DNA of 64,000 nucleotides, from the NCBI GenBank assembly GCA_964436315.1, contig CAYTCZ010000002.1, positions 12,221 to 76,220 on the forward strand, written 5' to 3'. This DNA is from CAYTCZ01 sp964436315. GTDB taxonomy: Bacteria; Actinomycetota; Thermoleophilia; Gaiellales; Gaiellaceae. The position numbers were made by a program, and so were the translations under genes. Under the pieces are notes generated by a model. That model was not told the origin of the DNA. It ran no database searches and saw only the letters and a list, made by a program, of their open reading frames with translations. Positions 53,233-62,646 of the stretch are shown here, in pieces (position 1 is the stretch's first letter; the number at the start of each line of letters is the position of its first letter).

Positions 53233-53914
53233 CCCGAGGCTCGGTCTTGAACGGAAGGCTCATCCGCCGCGGCGGCACGCCATCAGGCCGCCCGCACTTG
53301 TGCGCGTCCTTCAGAAAGTCCCACAACCGATGGATTTCGCCCTCGATCTGAGCAGTTGCCAGCCGATAGCCCTTCGAGTTTCTCGGGTACTCATCGAACC
53401 GGATCGGCTCTCCCCACGCCACGGACACCTCATGGAAGTTGCCCCAGCGCCAGGCGTGCGAATCGAAGACTGCGCCCGGTATGACCGGAACCCCCTCCTG
53501 GATCGCAACCATCGCCGCTCCGGGCTTCGCCTCCCCAGGAACCCCACCACGCTGACGGGTTCCCTCGACGAACATGCCAAGCAGATCGTTGTTCCGCACC
53601 GTCGTGCGAGCACGTCGCATCGCATCTCGGTCGGATTCGCCACGCCTCACCGACAGCGTTCCGTGAGATCGGATCAGCTCTCCGAGACCGGGCGCCCGAT
53701 GAGCCTCGACCTTGGCCATGAAGACGATGCGTCGCGGACAGGCGACGCCGAACACAGCCGGATCGATGTACGAGAGATGGCCCATCGCGAGGACAGCGCC
53801 GCCGTGTCGCGGGATTCGCTCACGTCCGTAGACCTTCAGCGACGCAAGTAGACGCGTCGCGGTTCCGATTAGACCTTTGCCGACCGTCCAATAGATGAGC
53901 GGAACTAAGATCAT
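53225..53914 (-). CDS. plsC: 1-acyl-glycerol-3-phosphate acyltransferase (PlsC family)
   Basis: Second acylation of phosphatidic acid synthesis. The catalytic HX4D is in GHLSYIDPAVF; PRRIVFMAKVE, VEGTRQRGG and VPVIPGAVF follow. 229 residues; overlaps cmk by 4 bp. Paralogues exist in actinobacteria, so the substrate assignment is by family. Confidence 0.92.
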   Translation of the reverse strand: MILVPLIYWTVGKGLIGTATRLLASLKVYGRERIPRHGGAVLAMGHLSYIDPAVFGVACPRRIVFMAKVEAHRAPGLGELIRSHGTLSVRRGESDRDAMRRARTTVRNNDLLGMFVEGTRQRGGVPGEAKPGAAMVAIQEGVPVIPGAVFDSHAWRWGNFHEVSVAWGEPIRFDEYPRNSKGYRLATAQIEGEIHRLWDFLKDAHKCGRPDGVPPRRMSLPFKTEPRGD

Positions 53915-54549
53915 GCCGCGGACCGTTCATCGACGAGTCGCTCGATCCTCTCGACAACCTCGTCGATGGTCATATTCGTGGTATCGACGAGCACGGCATC
54001 ATCTGCTGGAAGCATCTGGTTCGCGTCGCTCTCGTCGCGCAGGCGGAGGTCGGTGGCCAGGGCGTCTGCGCCGACGTCCGGTCGCTCGGAGGTTCGCCGT
54101 CGGGCACGCTCAGCCTCGTCAGCTTCGAGAAAGACCTTGACGTCGGCGTTGGGGCACACGATCCTACCGATGTCCCGACCCTCGACGACCGCGTTCCCCT
54201 CTGCGGCAAGTGTTCGCTGGCGATCACGCATGATCGATCGAACTGACGGATGCCGCGCAACCATCGAGACCACTCGGTCGATGCGAGCTGCCCTGATCTC
54301 CTCGGTTACGTCCGTCTCCGCGATCCAAACGCCGCCGCTGCCGAAACTGACCGGGTTTTTGCTCGTGAGCGCGCCAAGGGCGGCCTCGTCATCGAGCGAG
54401 ATCTCTCGCTCGAGCGCCAGCCACGTGACCGCGCGGTACATCGCTCCGGTGTCCAGGTAGCGAAAGCCGATCCGATCGGCGAGCCTGCGGGCCACGGTGC
54501 TCTTCCCCGATCCGGCCGGTCCGTCGATGGCGATCACCATGCGCGACAT
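53911..54549 (-). CDS. cmk: Cytidylate kinase
   Basis: Phosphorylates CMP/dCMP. AIDGPAGSGKSTVARRLADRIGFRYLDTG, then GRDIGRIVCPNADVKVFLEA. 212 residues. cmk-plsC-der form one overlapping operon, divergent from pheA. Confidence 0.96.
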   Translation of the reverse strand: MSRMVIAIDGPAGSGKSTVARRLADRIGFRYLDTGAMYRAVTWLALEREISLDDEAALGALTSKNPVSFGSGGVWIAETDVTEEIRAARIDRVVSMVARHPSVRSIMRDRQRTLAAEGNAVVEGRDIGRIVCPNADVKVFLEADEAERARRRTSERPDVGADALATDLRLRDESDANQMLPADDAVLVDTTNMTIDEVVERIERLVDERSAA

Positions 54550-54594
54550 TCTCGCGCTTCGGACGTAGCCTGCGACGGATCAGGCCCGACCGCC

Positions 54595-54600
54595 TAACAT
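54595..54600 (+). promoter_or_regulatory. Candidate -10 box upstream of pheA
   Basis: TAACAT nine bases before the pheA ATG in the 60-bp gap divergent from cmk; no Shine-Dalgarno is visible. Confidence 0.4.
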
Positions 54601-54609
54601 CTCGTCACG

Positions 54610-55539
54610 ATGGCGAGAGTTGCATTCCTCGGTCCCCCCGGAACCTTCACGGAAGAGGCTCTGCTTTCGACAGATAGCGTGGATCAAGGTGATCTCGTCG
54701 AATGCAGCTCGATTCACGAGGTGATCCAGTCGGTGGAGGGCGGCGACGCGGACGAAGGCATCGTCCCGATTGAAAACTCGATCGAAGGGTCCGTGAACGA
54801 GACAGTCGATACCCTCGCGTTCTCTTCCGACCTCTTGATTCAGCGCGAGGTGGTGAGGCCCGTGAGTCTGAATCTCGTTGCGCGAACGGGAACGAAGCCG
54901 GCCGACGTCGCGACGCTCGTCTCCCTTCCCTACGCGACCGCCCAATGTCGCGACTGGCTCGCAAAAGCTCTTCCGGATGTGGAACTCGTCGCCGCAAATT
55001 CGACGGCGAGTGCTGTAGAGCGAGTATCGAGGTCGCGGCGAGCCGGCATGGCGGCGATCGGCACTCATCTCGCCGCGGAGCTGTACGGGCTCGATGTGAT
55101 CGCACCCGACATCGAGGATCATCCTGAGAACGCGACGAGGTTCGTCTTGCTCGGGCGCGGGATTCCGGCGCCCTCCGGCCACGACAAGACCTCGATCGTC
55201 TGCTTTCAGCGCGAGGATCGGCCGGGCTCCTTGCTCTCGATCCTTCAAGAGTTCGCAGCCCGATCAATCAACCTCGTGCGGCTCGAGTCGCGGCCGACCA
55301 AGCAAGGGCTTGGCCGCTACTGCTTCGTGATTGACGCCGAGGGACACATTGCCGACGAACTCCTGGCCGACGCGCTCCGGAACCTGAGGGCGAAACACGG
55401 CGGCGTGAAGTTCATGGGTTCCTACCCGGCCGCGACAAGCGAAGCCGGCACCGCACGCCGCCGCTCCGCCGGTCAGGCGTGGCGCGAAGCGGTCGGCTGG
55501 CTGGAGGAAATCCGTTCTCAGGTTCGCGCCGACGGTTGA
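54610..55539 (+). CDS. pheA: Prephenate dehydratase
   Basis: Converts prephenate to phenylpyruvate. Catalytic domain (VAFLGPPGTFTEEALL, VPIENSIEGSVNETVDTLAF, AAIGTHLAAELYGLDVIAPDIED) and a C-terminal ACT domain from about residue 205 (RPGSLLSILQEF, with VRLESRPTK) for phenylalanine feedback. 309 residues, monofunctional. Stand-alone on the plus strand, converging on aroA. Confidence 0.96.
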   Translation: MARVAFLGPPGTFTEEALLSTDSVDQGDLVECSSIHEVIQSVEGGDADEGIVPIENSIEGSVNETVDTLAFSSDLLIQREVVRPVSLNLVARTGTKPADVATLVSLPYATAQCRDWLAKALPDVELVAANSTASAVERVSRSRRAGMAAIGTHLAAELYGLDVIAPDIEDHPENATRFVLLGRGIPAPSGHDKTSIVCFQREDRPGSLLSILQEFAARSINLVRLESRPTKQGLGRYCFVIDAEGHIADELLADALRNLRAKHGGVKFMGSYPAATSEAGTARRRSAGQAWREAVGWLEEIRSQVRADG

Positions 55540-55567
55540 CCCCGTCCGGCCCTGGCAGCGGAGCGGG

Positions 55568-56851
55568 TCAGGCGACGCGGAGTGACTCGAGCGCGGTGAA
55601 GAAGCCCGGGAAGCTGACATCCACGCAGTCGGCGCCCTGGATCTGAACGGGCTCCCGCGAGACGAGGCCCGCGATCGCACCGAGCATCGCGATCCGGTGA
55701 TCCCCCCGCGATTCAACCACCCCCCCACCCTGTGGGCGGGTGGGCACCCCTCGGACCCTGAAGCCATCGTCGCTCGACTGGACTCGAATTCCAACAGCCC
55801 GCAACGCATTGGTCACACTCTCGATGCGATCTGATTCCTTGACGCGCAACTCCTGGGCACCGCGCACCACGCTTTCACCGCGCGCCACTCCGGCGGCAAG
55901 GGCGAAGAGCGGCAGCTCATCGACGAGACGAGGCACTTCCTCCGCCTCGACGCTCGTGGCCACGAGTTCGGATGCTTGAACTTCGAGATCGGCGATCGGC
56001 TCGCCGCCGCTGTGTCTCTTGTTGTACAGGGAGATGCGTACGCCCATCCGCTCGAGCGCGGCAAGCAAGCCGGTGCGTGTCGGGTTCGTCCCCACGCCGT
56101 GGAGCCGAACCTCAGAACCCGGGATTAGTGCGGCGGCAATGAGAAAAGGTGCTGCAGATGAGAAATCTCCCGGAACCTCGAGTGCGAGCGGGCGGAGTTG
56201 TTGTGCCGGCCAGACTGAGATTTCAGTGGGTGAGCGACGGATGCGAGCGCCCATTGCCTCGAGAAGCCGCTCGGTGTGATCGCGGGTCGGAACTGGCTCG
56301 ATCACGGTCGTCGGCCCGGAGGTCGTGCACAGCCCTGCCAGGAGCACGCACGACTTGACCTGTGCGCTCGCGACCGGAAGCTCGTAGCGAATCGGGGCTA
56401 GCGTCCGCCCACGAATCATGAGGGGAGCATGGCCATCGGTGGTCGTGATTGAGGCTCCCATCGCCGCGAGCGGATCGGCGATGCGATCGAGTGGTCTCCG
56501 GCTCAGCGACTCGTCGCCAATCAATTCGTAGTTCCCGCTCTGACCGGCGAGCAACCCGGAGAGCAGCCGCATCAACGTGCCGGCGTTCCCACAATCGATC
56601 GGCCGAACCGGTGTTGACAGCCGGTAGAGACCAACGCCACGAATCCGAGCCGAGTCGTCGTCAACCTCGATCGCCGCCCCAAGCGACCGCATGGCTTCGG
56701 CCGTAGCGAGCGTGTCCTCTGAGGCGCCGAAACCGGTGAGCGTGCTCTCGCCGCTAGCGACCGCTCCGAGCATAAGTCCTCGGTGCGAGATCGATTTGTC
56801 CCCCGGAACCTGGAGATCGCCGCGGAGCGTCGCCGCCGGCTCGATCCGCAT
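55568..56851 (-). CDS. aroA: 5-enolpyruvylshikimate-3-phosphate synthase
   Basis: Sixth shikimate-pathway step. VPGDKSISHRGLMLGA, IDCGNAGTLMRLLSG, ELRVKESDRIESVTNALR and GDHRIAMLGAIAG are present. 427 residues. Follows tyrA by 37 bp. Confidence 0.96.
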   Translation of the reverse strand: MRIEPAATLRGDLQVPGDKSISHRGLMLGAVASGESTLTGFGASEDTLATAEAMRSLGAAIEVDDDSARIRGVGLYRLSTPVRPIDCGNAGTLMRLLSGLLAGQSGNYELIGDESLSRRPLDRIADPLAAMGASITTTDGHAPLMIRGRTLAPIRYELPVASAQVKSCVLLAGLCTTSGPTTVIEPVPTRDHTERLLEAMGARIRRSPTEISVWPAQQLRPLALEVPGDFSSAAPFLIAAALIPGSEVRLHGVGTNPTRTGLLAALERMGVRISLYNKRHSGGEPIADLEVQASELVATSVEAEEVPRLVDELPLFALAAGVARGESVVRGAQELRVKESDRIESVTNALRAVGIRVQSSDDGFRVRGVPTRPQGGGVVESRGDHRIAMLGAIAGLVSREPVQIQGADCVDVSFPGFFTALESLRVA

Positions 56852-56888
56852 CAGTCCGTGGGCGCGAGTGCCCTCGCCACGGCCGGCG

Positions 56889-57992
56889 TTACCCCTCTTC
56901 CTCGAATGCCGGGGAGACGATCACCGAGTAGCCCTGGGCCTCCAGCAGCGCCGCCGCACGTTCGGCGTTTCGCTCTCCGGAGACCAGCACGTCGAGGGTT
57001 CCGCCCCGCTCTGGCGACAGATGGTGCACCTCGAAGTCCTCGATGTTGATCTTCTCCGCGGCGAGGGCTTGAGTGATTCCGGCGAACACTCCGGGACGGT
57101 CCGAGACGTGCACGGTGAGACGCTGGATCGTTCCGGCGTCGGGGTACGCCTCCTCGACGAGCCGCCTCCGATTTCCTGCCGCTTCGCCGATCCAGCGCGC
57201 AAGGTAACCGGCGTCGCCACTCTCAAGCGCCCGCTCGAGGGCAAGGACGCGCCGCCGGTGTTCCTCGAGCGCGAGCGCGAGTTCGGTCGCGTTCTCCATG
57301 AAGATGTCGACCCAGATGCGTGGATTCGCTCCTGCGACTCGCGTCATGTCCCGCAGCGAGCCGCCGGCGCCGGCGAGCACCTCGTAGCCGTCGACCCGTG
57401 AGGAGCCGGTCTGATTGAGGAGCATGTTCGCGAGGGCGTGTGGAAGGTGGCTCGTCAACGCGACGATCCGGTCGTGCGCCTCCGGCCCAACGGCTACCGG
57501 GACTGCGCCCAGCGAGGCGACGAGACTATGGAGGTTTCGGTAACGACCCGGATCGGTCTCGGCCACCGGGGTGAGAAACCAGGAAGCGCCTTGGAAGAGC
57601 TCCCCGGATGCGTGGGCCGGCCCCTGGGCTTCCGATCCTGAAACTGGATGACCGCCGATGAATCGAACCCGATCGGATACTGCTCGGCACACTGCGCTCT
57701 TGGTCGATCCGACGTCGGTGACGGTGCACTCGGCTCCCGCGGAATCGAGCGTAGCCTCGATCTGAGTTGCGAGCGCCGCAACGGGCGCTGCGACGACGGC
57801 TATCTCAGCATCGTCGACCGCCTCTGCAAGCGAGTCACGCACCTCGTCGACCGCGCCCCGCTCAGCGGCGATGCCGAGCGCTGTGAGATCCGGGTCGAAG
57901 CCGACGACCCGCTCAACGCCGGCCCGCTTAGCCGCCAGACCGATCGAAGCTCCAATCAGCCCGGTGCCAACGATGGCGATTCGTTGAACCAA
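56889..57992 (-). CDS. tyrA: Prephenate dehydrogenase with C-terminal ACT domain
   Basis: NAD-dependent decarboxylation to 4-hydroxyphenylpyruvate. GTGLIGASIGLAAKRAG (8-24), TDVGSTKSAVC, IGGHPVSGSEAQGPAHAS and SHLPHALANMLL; ACT domain in the last 80 residues (HVSDRPGVFAGITQALA) for tyrosine feedback. 367 residues, 1 bp after the DAHP synthase gene. Confidence 0.95.
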   Translation of the reverse strand: MVQRIAIVGTGLIGASIGLAAKRAGVERVVGFDPDLTALGIAAERGAVDEVRDSLAEAVDDAEIAVVAAPVAALATQIEATLDSAGAECTVTDVGSTKSAVCRAVSDRVRFIGGHPVSGSEAQGPAHASGELFQGASWFLTPVAETDPGRYRNLHSLVASLGAVPVAVGPEAHDRIVALTSHLPHALANMLLNQTGSSRVDGYEVLAGAGGSLRDMTRVAGANPRIWVDIFMENATELALALEEHRRRVLALERALESGDAGYLARWIGEAAGNRRRLVEEAYPDAGTIQRLTVHVSDRPGVFAGITQALAAEKINIEDFEVHHLSPERGGTLDVLVSGERNAERAAALLEAQGYSVIVSPAFEEEG

Positions 57993-57993
57993 A

Positions 57994-59382
57994 CTACTCG
58001 TCGACCTGGTACTTCGCCGGTCGCCGGCCTCGTCGCTGCATGAGTTCGGCCAACCGGAATGCGAGATCGAGCGACTGTTGCGCGTTCAACCGAGGATCGC
58101 AGAGCGTCATGTACCGGTGATTGAGTTGCTCTTCGAGCACTTCTTCGGAGCCGCCGACGCACTCGGTGACGTCCTCGCCGGTGAACTCGAGGTGCACGCC
58201 GCCGGGCCAGACGTCCTCCTCCCAGCAAGCCGCGAAAAACCCCTCGACCTCCCCCATGATCGCGTCAAAACTTCGGGTCTTGAATCCCGAGGCTGTCTTG
58301 TAGACGTTCGCGTGCATGGGATCGCTCGCCCAGACAACCGGGTGATCGGCAGCCCGTACGGCGCGGAGAAGCGGAGGCAGCAGATCCCGGACCTGGTCGG
58401 CACCCATTCGCGCGATGAGCGTCATGCGGCCGGGAATTCGCTCTGGGTTCAAGCGATCACAGACCGACAGGATCTCTTCGGGCGTCGCCGTCGGCCCGAC
58501 CTTGCAGCCGAGCGGGTTGTGAACCCCCGAGAAGTACTCGACGTGCGCACCGTCCGTTTGTCTCGTTCGCTCGCCGATCCAAAGCATGTGCGCTGAGCAG
58601 TCATACCAATCGCCGGTGAGCGAGTCCTGACGCGTCATCGACTCCTCGTAGTCGAGGAGGAGTCCCTCGTGGCTCGTCCAGACGTCGACCTCGTGGAGCT
58701 TATGCTCTGTCCGGAGATCGATTCCACACGCCTCCATGAAACGCAGAGCGCGCTCGATCTCGGTTGCGAGTTGTTCGTACTGTTGCCCCTGCGGCGAGTT
58801 CGCAACGAACTCCTGGTTCCACTCGTGCACACGATTGAGATCGGCAAACCCGCCCTTCGTGAAAGCACGGAGCAGATTCAGCGTCGACGCCGCCTGATGG
58901 TATGCCTGAACCATCCGGTCCGGGTCGGGCGTACGCGCCTCCGCACTCAGCGCATCGTCGTTGATCATGTGGCCCCGGAAGGTGAGAAGTTCGTTGTCCT
59001 CGACCCTCTCGGTGGGAGCGGTCCGCGCCTTCGCAAACTGGCCGGCGATCCTGCCGACCTTCACAACCGGCGTCGTCCCCGCGTACGTGAGGACGGCTGC
59101 CATCTGGAGGAAGATCTTGAGCTTCTCACGGATCGCCTTCGCCGACACGTCGTGAAACGACTCGGCACAGTCCCCTGCTTGGAGCAGAAACGCCTCGCCC
59201 TTCGCGACATTTCCGAGTGAAGCGAGCAACTTTCGAGCCTCTCCCGCGAACACGAGCGGCGGAACACCCCGCAACGTGGCACGCGCGGCTTCAGCACGTG
59301 CCTCATCAGGCCACTCCGGCTGATGCAACGCCGGGAACTCCCGCCAGGTAGACGGAGACCACGTGGATTCAGTGACCGCCAT
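57994..59382 (-). CDS. 3-deoxy-7-phosphoheptulonate synthase, class II
   Basis: First shikimate step, plant/actinobacterial type II enzyme of 462 residues. WSPSTWREFPALHQPEWPD at the N terminus, FLLQAGDCAESF, RIAGQFAKAR, TLIARMGADQVRDLLPPLLR, WASDPMHAN and GVHLEFTGEDVTECVGG are diagnostic. Begins ATG 59382 with TAAACT 8 nt upstream and no Shine-Dalgarno. Heads the operon with tyrA and aroA. Confidence 0.96.
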   Translation of the reverse strand: MAVTESTWSPSTWREFPALHQPEWPDEARAEAARATLRGVPPLVFAGEARKLLASLGNVAKGEAFLLQAGDCAESFHDVSAKAIREKLKIFLQMAAVLTYAGTTPVVKVGRIAGQFAKARTAPTERVEDNELLTFRGHMINDDALSAEARTPDPDRMVQAYHQAASTLNLLRAFTKGGFADLNRVHEWNQEFVANSPQGQQYEQLATEIERALRFMEACGIDLRTEHKLHEVDVWTSHEGLLLDYEESMTRQDSLTGDWYDCSAHMLWIGERTRQTDGAHVEYFSGVHNPLGCKVGPTATPEEILSVCDRLNPERIPGRMTLIARMGADQVRDLLPPLLRAVRAADHPVVWASDPMHANVYKTASGFKTRSFDAIMGEVEGFFAACWEEDVWPGGVHLEFTGEDVTECVGGSEEVLEEQLNHRYMTLCDPRLNAQQSLDLAFRLAELMQRRGRRPAKYQVDE

Positions 59383-59390
59383 GGACGTTT

Positions 59391-59396
59391 AGTTTA
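59391..59396 (-). promoter_or_regulatory. Candidate -10 box for aromatic operon
   Basis: TAAACT on the minus strand, eight bases before the DAHP synthase ATG, in the 183-bp divergent gap with trpS. No T-box or leader peptide is recognisable in that gap. Confidence 0.4.
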
Positions 59397-59565
59397 GTCC
59401 GCGGATCAGGAATACCCTCACTACGGCGGGCGTGGAAACGGAAAACGAGTGTCGCTTCTCGATCGATGAATGACGATGCTCGACACCGGTCAAGGCTGCT
59501 GTTTCGGCCCGCAAAACAGTGCCGTCCGGAGCCAGGGACAGCGTTCGCGATAATCACGTTCTGCA

Positions 59566-60555
59566 ATGCGAATTTTCTCCGGAATCCAGCCGACGGGCGA
59601 CAAGCATCTCGGCAACTACGCGGGCGGTTTCCGCCAGTACGCCGAGACTCAACGGAAGGGGGATGCGTTCTTCTGCATCGTCGATCTCCATTCGATCACG
59701 GTCGCCCATGACCCCGATGCCCTGCGCGAGTCAACCCTGTCGCTGGGGGCGCTGCTCTTCGCCGCCGGCCTCGACCCGGACCGCTCGACCGTCTTCGTCC
59801 AGAGCCACGTCCCGGCACACGCGGAGGGGGCATGGCTGCTCGGCTCGGTCACGAGCTTTGGCGAACTTCGTCGAATGCACCAGTTCAAGGACAAAGGTGA
59901 GAAGCAGGAACTCATCTCTGCCGGTCTTTTCACGTATCCGATCCTGATGGCCGCCGACATCCTCCTCTATCAGACCAACGAGGTCCCGATCGGAGAGGAT
60001 CAGAGACAGCACCTGGAGCTATCGCGGGACATCGCGCTGCGATTCAACGCACGATACGGGGAGACCTTCACCGTCCCCGAAGGGGTCTACCCCTCCGTTG
60101 GTGCACGAATCATGGACCTCCAGGATCCTTCGCGGAAGATGTCGACGACGGGCGGAACGCCGCAGGGAACTGTCAAGGTTCTCGACTCACCCGACACGAT
60201 CAAGAAGAAGTTCAGCCGCGCGGTCACTGACTCCGGCACCGAGATCCAGCATTCCGACGACAAGCCTGGGATCTCGAACCTGATCGAGATCATGTCTGTC
60301 GCAACCAGCAAATCGATATCGGAGATCGAGGGTCGTTACGACGGATCCGGCTACGGGCAGTTCAAGGGCGATGTGGCAGAAGCCGTGATCGAGCTTTTGG
60401 AGCCGGTTCGACTTCGGTACGAGGAGTTTCGCTCGGATCCCGCCGAGCTCGAGCGAATGCTCGCGCGCGGTGCGGAAAAGGCCAGAGCTACTTCTGATAC
60501 GACGCTCGCGGTGATGTATGAGCGGATGGGCTTCGTTGCTTTGACCCCGCCATAG
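59566..60555 (+). CDS. trpS: Tryptophanyl-tRNA synthetase
   Basis: Class I synthetase, 329 residues. Starts MRIFSGIQPTGDKHLGNYAG (the HIGH region reads KHLGN); GEDQRQHLELSRDIA and the ATP loop KMSTT in place of KMSKS. Sited beside the aromatic amino-acid operon. Its 3' end overlaps the convergent pseudouridine synthase gene by 68 bp. Confidence 0.96.
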   Translation: MRIFSGIQPTGDKHLGNYAGGFRQYAETQRKGDAFFCIVDLHSITVAHDPDALRESTLSLGALLFAAGLDPDRSTVFVQSHVPAHAEGAWLLGSVTSFGELRRMHQFKDKGEKQELISAGLFTYPILMAADILLYQTNEVPIGEDQRQHLELSRDIALRFNARYGETFTVPEGVYPSVGARIMDLQDPSRKMSTTGGTPQGTVKVLDSPDTIKKKFSRAVTDSGTEIQHSDDKPGISNLIEIMSVATSKSISEIEGRYDGSGYGQFKGDVAEAVIELLEPVRLRYEEFRSDPAELERMLARGAEKARATSDTTLAVMYERMGFVALTPP

Positions 60556-61267
60556 TCCGACGCTGTTCCTCAGCGAGATCTTTGATGCTTCTGATCTGCT
60601 CGAGTGTCAGTTCGGCACTCTCGCCGGGTGCCAAGTCTCCGAGTCGAAGACCGGCGTAGCCCGTACGATGAAGTCTCCTGATGGGGTGTCCAACCGCCGC
60701 GCACATCCTCTTCACCTGGCGTTTCCGGCCTTCGTGCAAAACGAGTTCGAGAACGGCCGTCTGGCCCGTCTGCGACCTCAGGTGGACGCTCGCCGGCGCG
60801 GTCCGCCCGTCGTCGAGTTCGACCCCGTTCGCGAGCGCCGCGAGCGCTGTCTTCGAGGGGACCCCCTCGACCTCCGCCTCGTAGACCTTGTCGATCTCAA
60901 AGCGTGGATGAGAGAGGACGTGGGCAAGCGCGCCATCATTCGTCAGGAGGAGCGCGCCCGTCGTATCGGCGTCAAGTCTTCCGACCGGCACGACGCGATG
61001 GCGGTGATCAACGAGATCGACGACCGTCGGTCGCCCCTGCGGGTCGCTCGCTGTGGTGACCACGCCGGCGGGCTTGTGTAGGAGAACGTATGTGAGCGGT
61101 TCGGGCTCGACCGGCTGACCATCGACCTCGACGAGATCGCCCTCCTCAACACGCGTGCCGTGGGTTGCCGCGAGTCCGTTGACCGTCACTCGGTTGGCCT
61201 CGATCAACTCGTCGGCTTTGCGGCGAGACGCGATCCCGCCACGTGCGAGGTACGCGTTCAGTCTCAT
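60488..61267 (-). CDS. 23S rRNA pseudouridine synthase (RsuA/RluB/E/F family)
   Basis: S4 domain (MRLNAYLARGGIASRRKADELI) then the catalytic domain with GRLDADTTGALLLTNDG (Asp catalytic), GRKRQVKRMCAAVGHPIRRLHR. 259 residues from ATG 61267. The last 23 residues overlap trpS antisense and are basic and low complexity, so the ancestral stop was probably earlier. RluB-like by context with scpAB. Confidence 0.93.
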   Translation of the reverse strand: MRLNAYLARGGIASRRKADELIEANRVTVNGLAATHGTRVEEGDLVEVDGQPVEPEPLTYVLLHKPAGVVTTASDPQGRPTVVDLVDHRHRVVPVGRLDADTTGALLLTNDGALAHVLSHPRFEIDKVYEAEVEGVPSKTALAALANGVELDDGRTAPASVHLRSQTGQTAVLELVLHEGRKRQVKRMCAAVGHPIRRLHRTGYAGLRLGDLAPGESAELTLEQIRSIKDLAEEQRRTMAGSKQRSPSAHTSPRASYQK

Positions 61268-61333
61268 CTCGTGGTGATTGTGGCCGATCGTGCGCGTCGG
61301 CCGACCTCGAAACATAGTCGCTCGGCCCCGGGG

Positions 61334-61930
61334 CTAGGCAGTACGACGCTCGCCGACCGTCTCGAGTCGCGAGCGGAGATCCTCGCCGTCGCCGACGAGA
61401 TCATCCAAAGCCGGGAGATCAGCCGAGCCGTTCAGACCAAAGATTCGCTCGAAGAGAGGTGTGGTCGTGTAGCGGACTGCGCCACCCGGACCGTCGCGTC
61501 GCGCTTCAGTAATGAGACCTCGCTCGACCAGTCCGGCAACGGCCGAATCCGCAACGACGCCTCTGATCCGCGCGATCTCAGGACGGCTTGCCGGTCCGAG
61601 GTAGGCGACGATCGCAAGAGTCTCGAGCGCTGCTTGAGAGAGATTTCGCTGAGCGGGGCGTTCGACAAGCCGGGCGCACGCATCAGCGGCCTCGCGAGCG
61701 GCACGGAAACCATAGCCGCGGGCAACCTGTTCGAGGACGATTCCGCTGCGACCGTCGCGATAGCGCGCACTCAAGAGACCCAACGCAGTCTCGACCCGTT
61801 CGCAATCATCCTCGGCGGCCTCAACCAGTTCCTCGAGGGTAAGCGGCCTCGACGCGACGACGAGGAGAGCCTCGATGGTTCGGGCGAGCCGGTCGACCGG
61901 ATTGTCGACTAGACGGAGTGGGCGCTCCAT
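61334..61930 (-). CDS. scpB: Segregation and condensation protein B
   Basis: Winged-helix kite subunit of SMC-ScpAB. RTIEALLVVASRPLTLEELVEA, QAALETLAIVAYLGPASRPEIARIRGV and GRVGG-like GGAVRYTTTPLFERIFGL. 198 residues; overlaps scpA by 22 bp. Confidence 0.95.
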   Translation of the reverse strand: MERPLRLVDNPVDRLARTIEALLVVASRPLTLEELVEAAEDDCERVETALGLLSARYRDGRSGIVLEQVARGYGFRAAREAADACARLVERPAQRNLSQAALETLAIVAYLGPASRPEIARIRGVVADSAVAGLVERGLITEARRDGPGGAVRYTTTPLFERIFGLNGSADLPALDDLVGDGEDLRSRLETVGERRTA

Positions 61931-62637
61931 GCCGTTATGGGCTCGAACGGTGCCTGCTGACCGATCATTACTTCACCAGCCTTGCGCATCTCGAGAAGCG
62001 CGAGAAAAGCCACTGCTTGCTCTATACGCGACAGACTCGCGACTTCCTCGTCAAAGGAGAAACGGCGGCGGCGACGGATCAGGGCCCGAAAACGCTCGAG
62101 GAAGAGTGAGACGGGGGGAAAGGTGAGCGTGAGATGCCGCAACGAAGGCTCGGGCGGTTCCTTCGCAAGTCCGCGGATCGCCTCGGCTAGACGCTGTGGG
62201 TCCTGAGGGGCGATCGACCGACTCGGCGGCAGGGCGAACGCTGCCGGGCCTTGGCGGAAGTATCGGTCTGACTCATCCGCCAAGCGGCTGCGGAGCCACG
62301 ACGCCGCTTCCTTGAACCGTCGGTAGGTGGCGAGGCGCTCCGCGAGTTCTTCGGCCAACTCCTCAGGATCCAGGTCCTCGAGATCGTTGACCTCCTCGCC
62401 GAAGAGCTCTCGGCCCTTGAGCTCGAGAAGGGACGAGATCAAGACGAGGAACTCGCCCGAGGCCTCGAGATCTAGCGCTCCGCGATGCTCGAGCTCCTCC
62501 ATGAACGCGAGCACGATCTCGGCGACGTCGACATCAGCCAACTCGAGCTCCTCCTTGAGCACGAGGGTCAGCAGGACGTCGAAGGGGCCTTCGAATGCGT
62601 CAAGGTCCAGGCCAAGGTCGCGTACGTCGACGCTCAT
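61909..62637 (-). CDS. scpA: Segregation and condensation protein A
   Basis: Kleisin that bridges SMC heads. LDAFEGPFDVLLTLVLKEELELADV at the N terminus and a C-terminal winged helix (VAFLALLEMRKAGEVMIGQQAPFEPI). 242 residues. Works with the compact SMC at 22849-25620. Confidence 0.95.
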   Translation of the reverse strand: MSVDVRDLGLDLDAFEGPFDVLLTLVLKEELELADVDVAEIVLAFMEELEHRGALDLEASGEFLVLISSLLELKGRELFGEEVNDLEDLDPEELAEELAERLATYRRFKEAASWLRSRLADESDRYFRQGPAAFALPPSRSIAPQDPQRLAEAIRGLAKEPPEPSLRHLTLTFPPVSLFLERFRALIRRRRRFSFDEEVASLSRIEQAVAFLALLEMRKAGEVMIGQQAPFEPITAWSAHSV

Positions 62638-62646
62638 CGAGTCCCG

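Noticed and set aside
59383..59565. T-box or leader-peptide attenuator before trpS
   Set aside because: No T-box core, no Trp-rich short frame and no terminator/antiterminator stems could be found.
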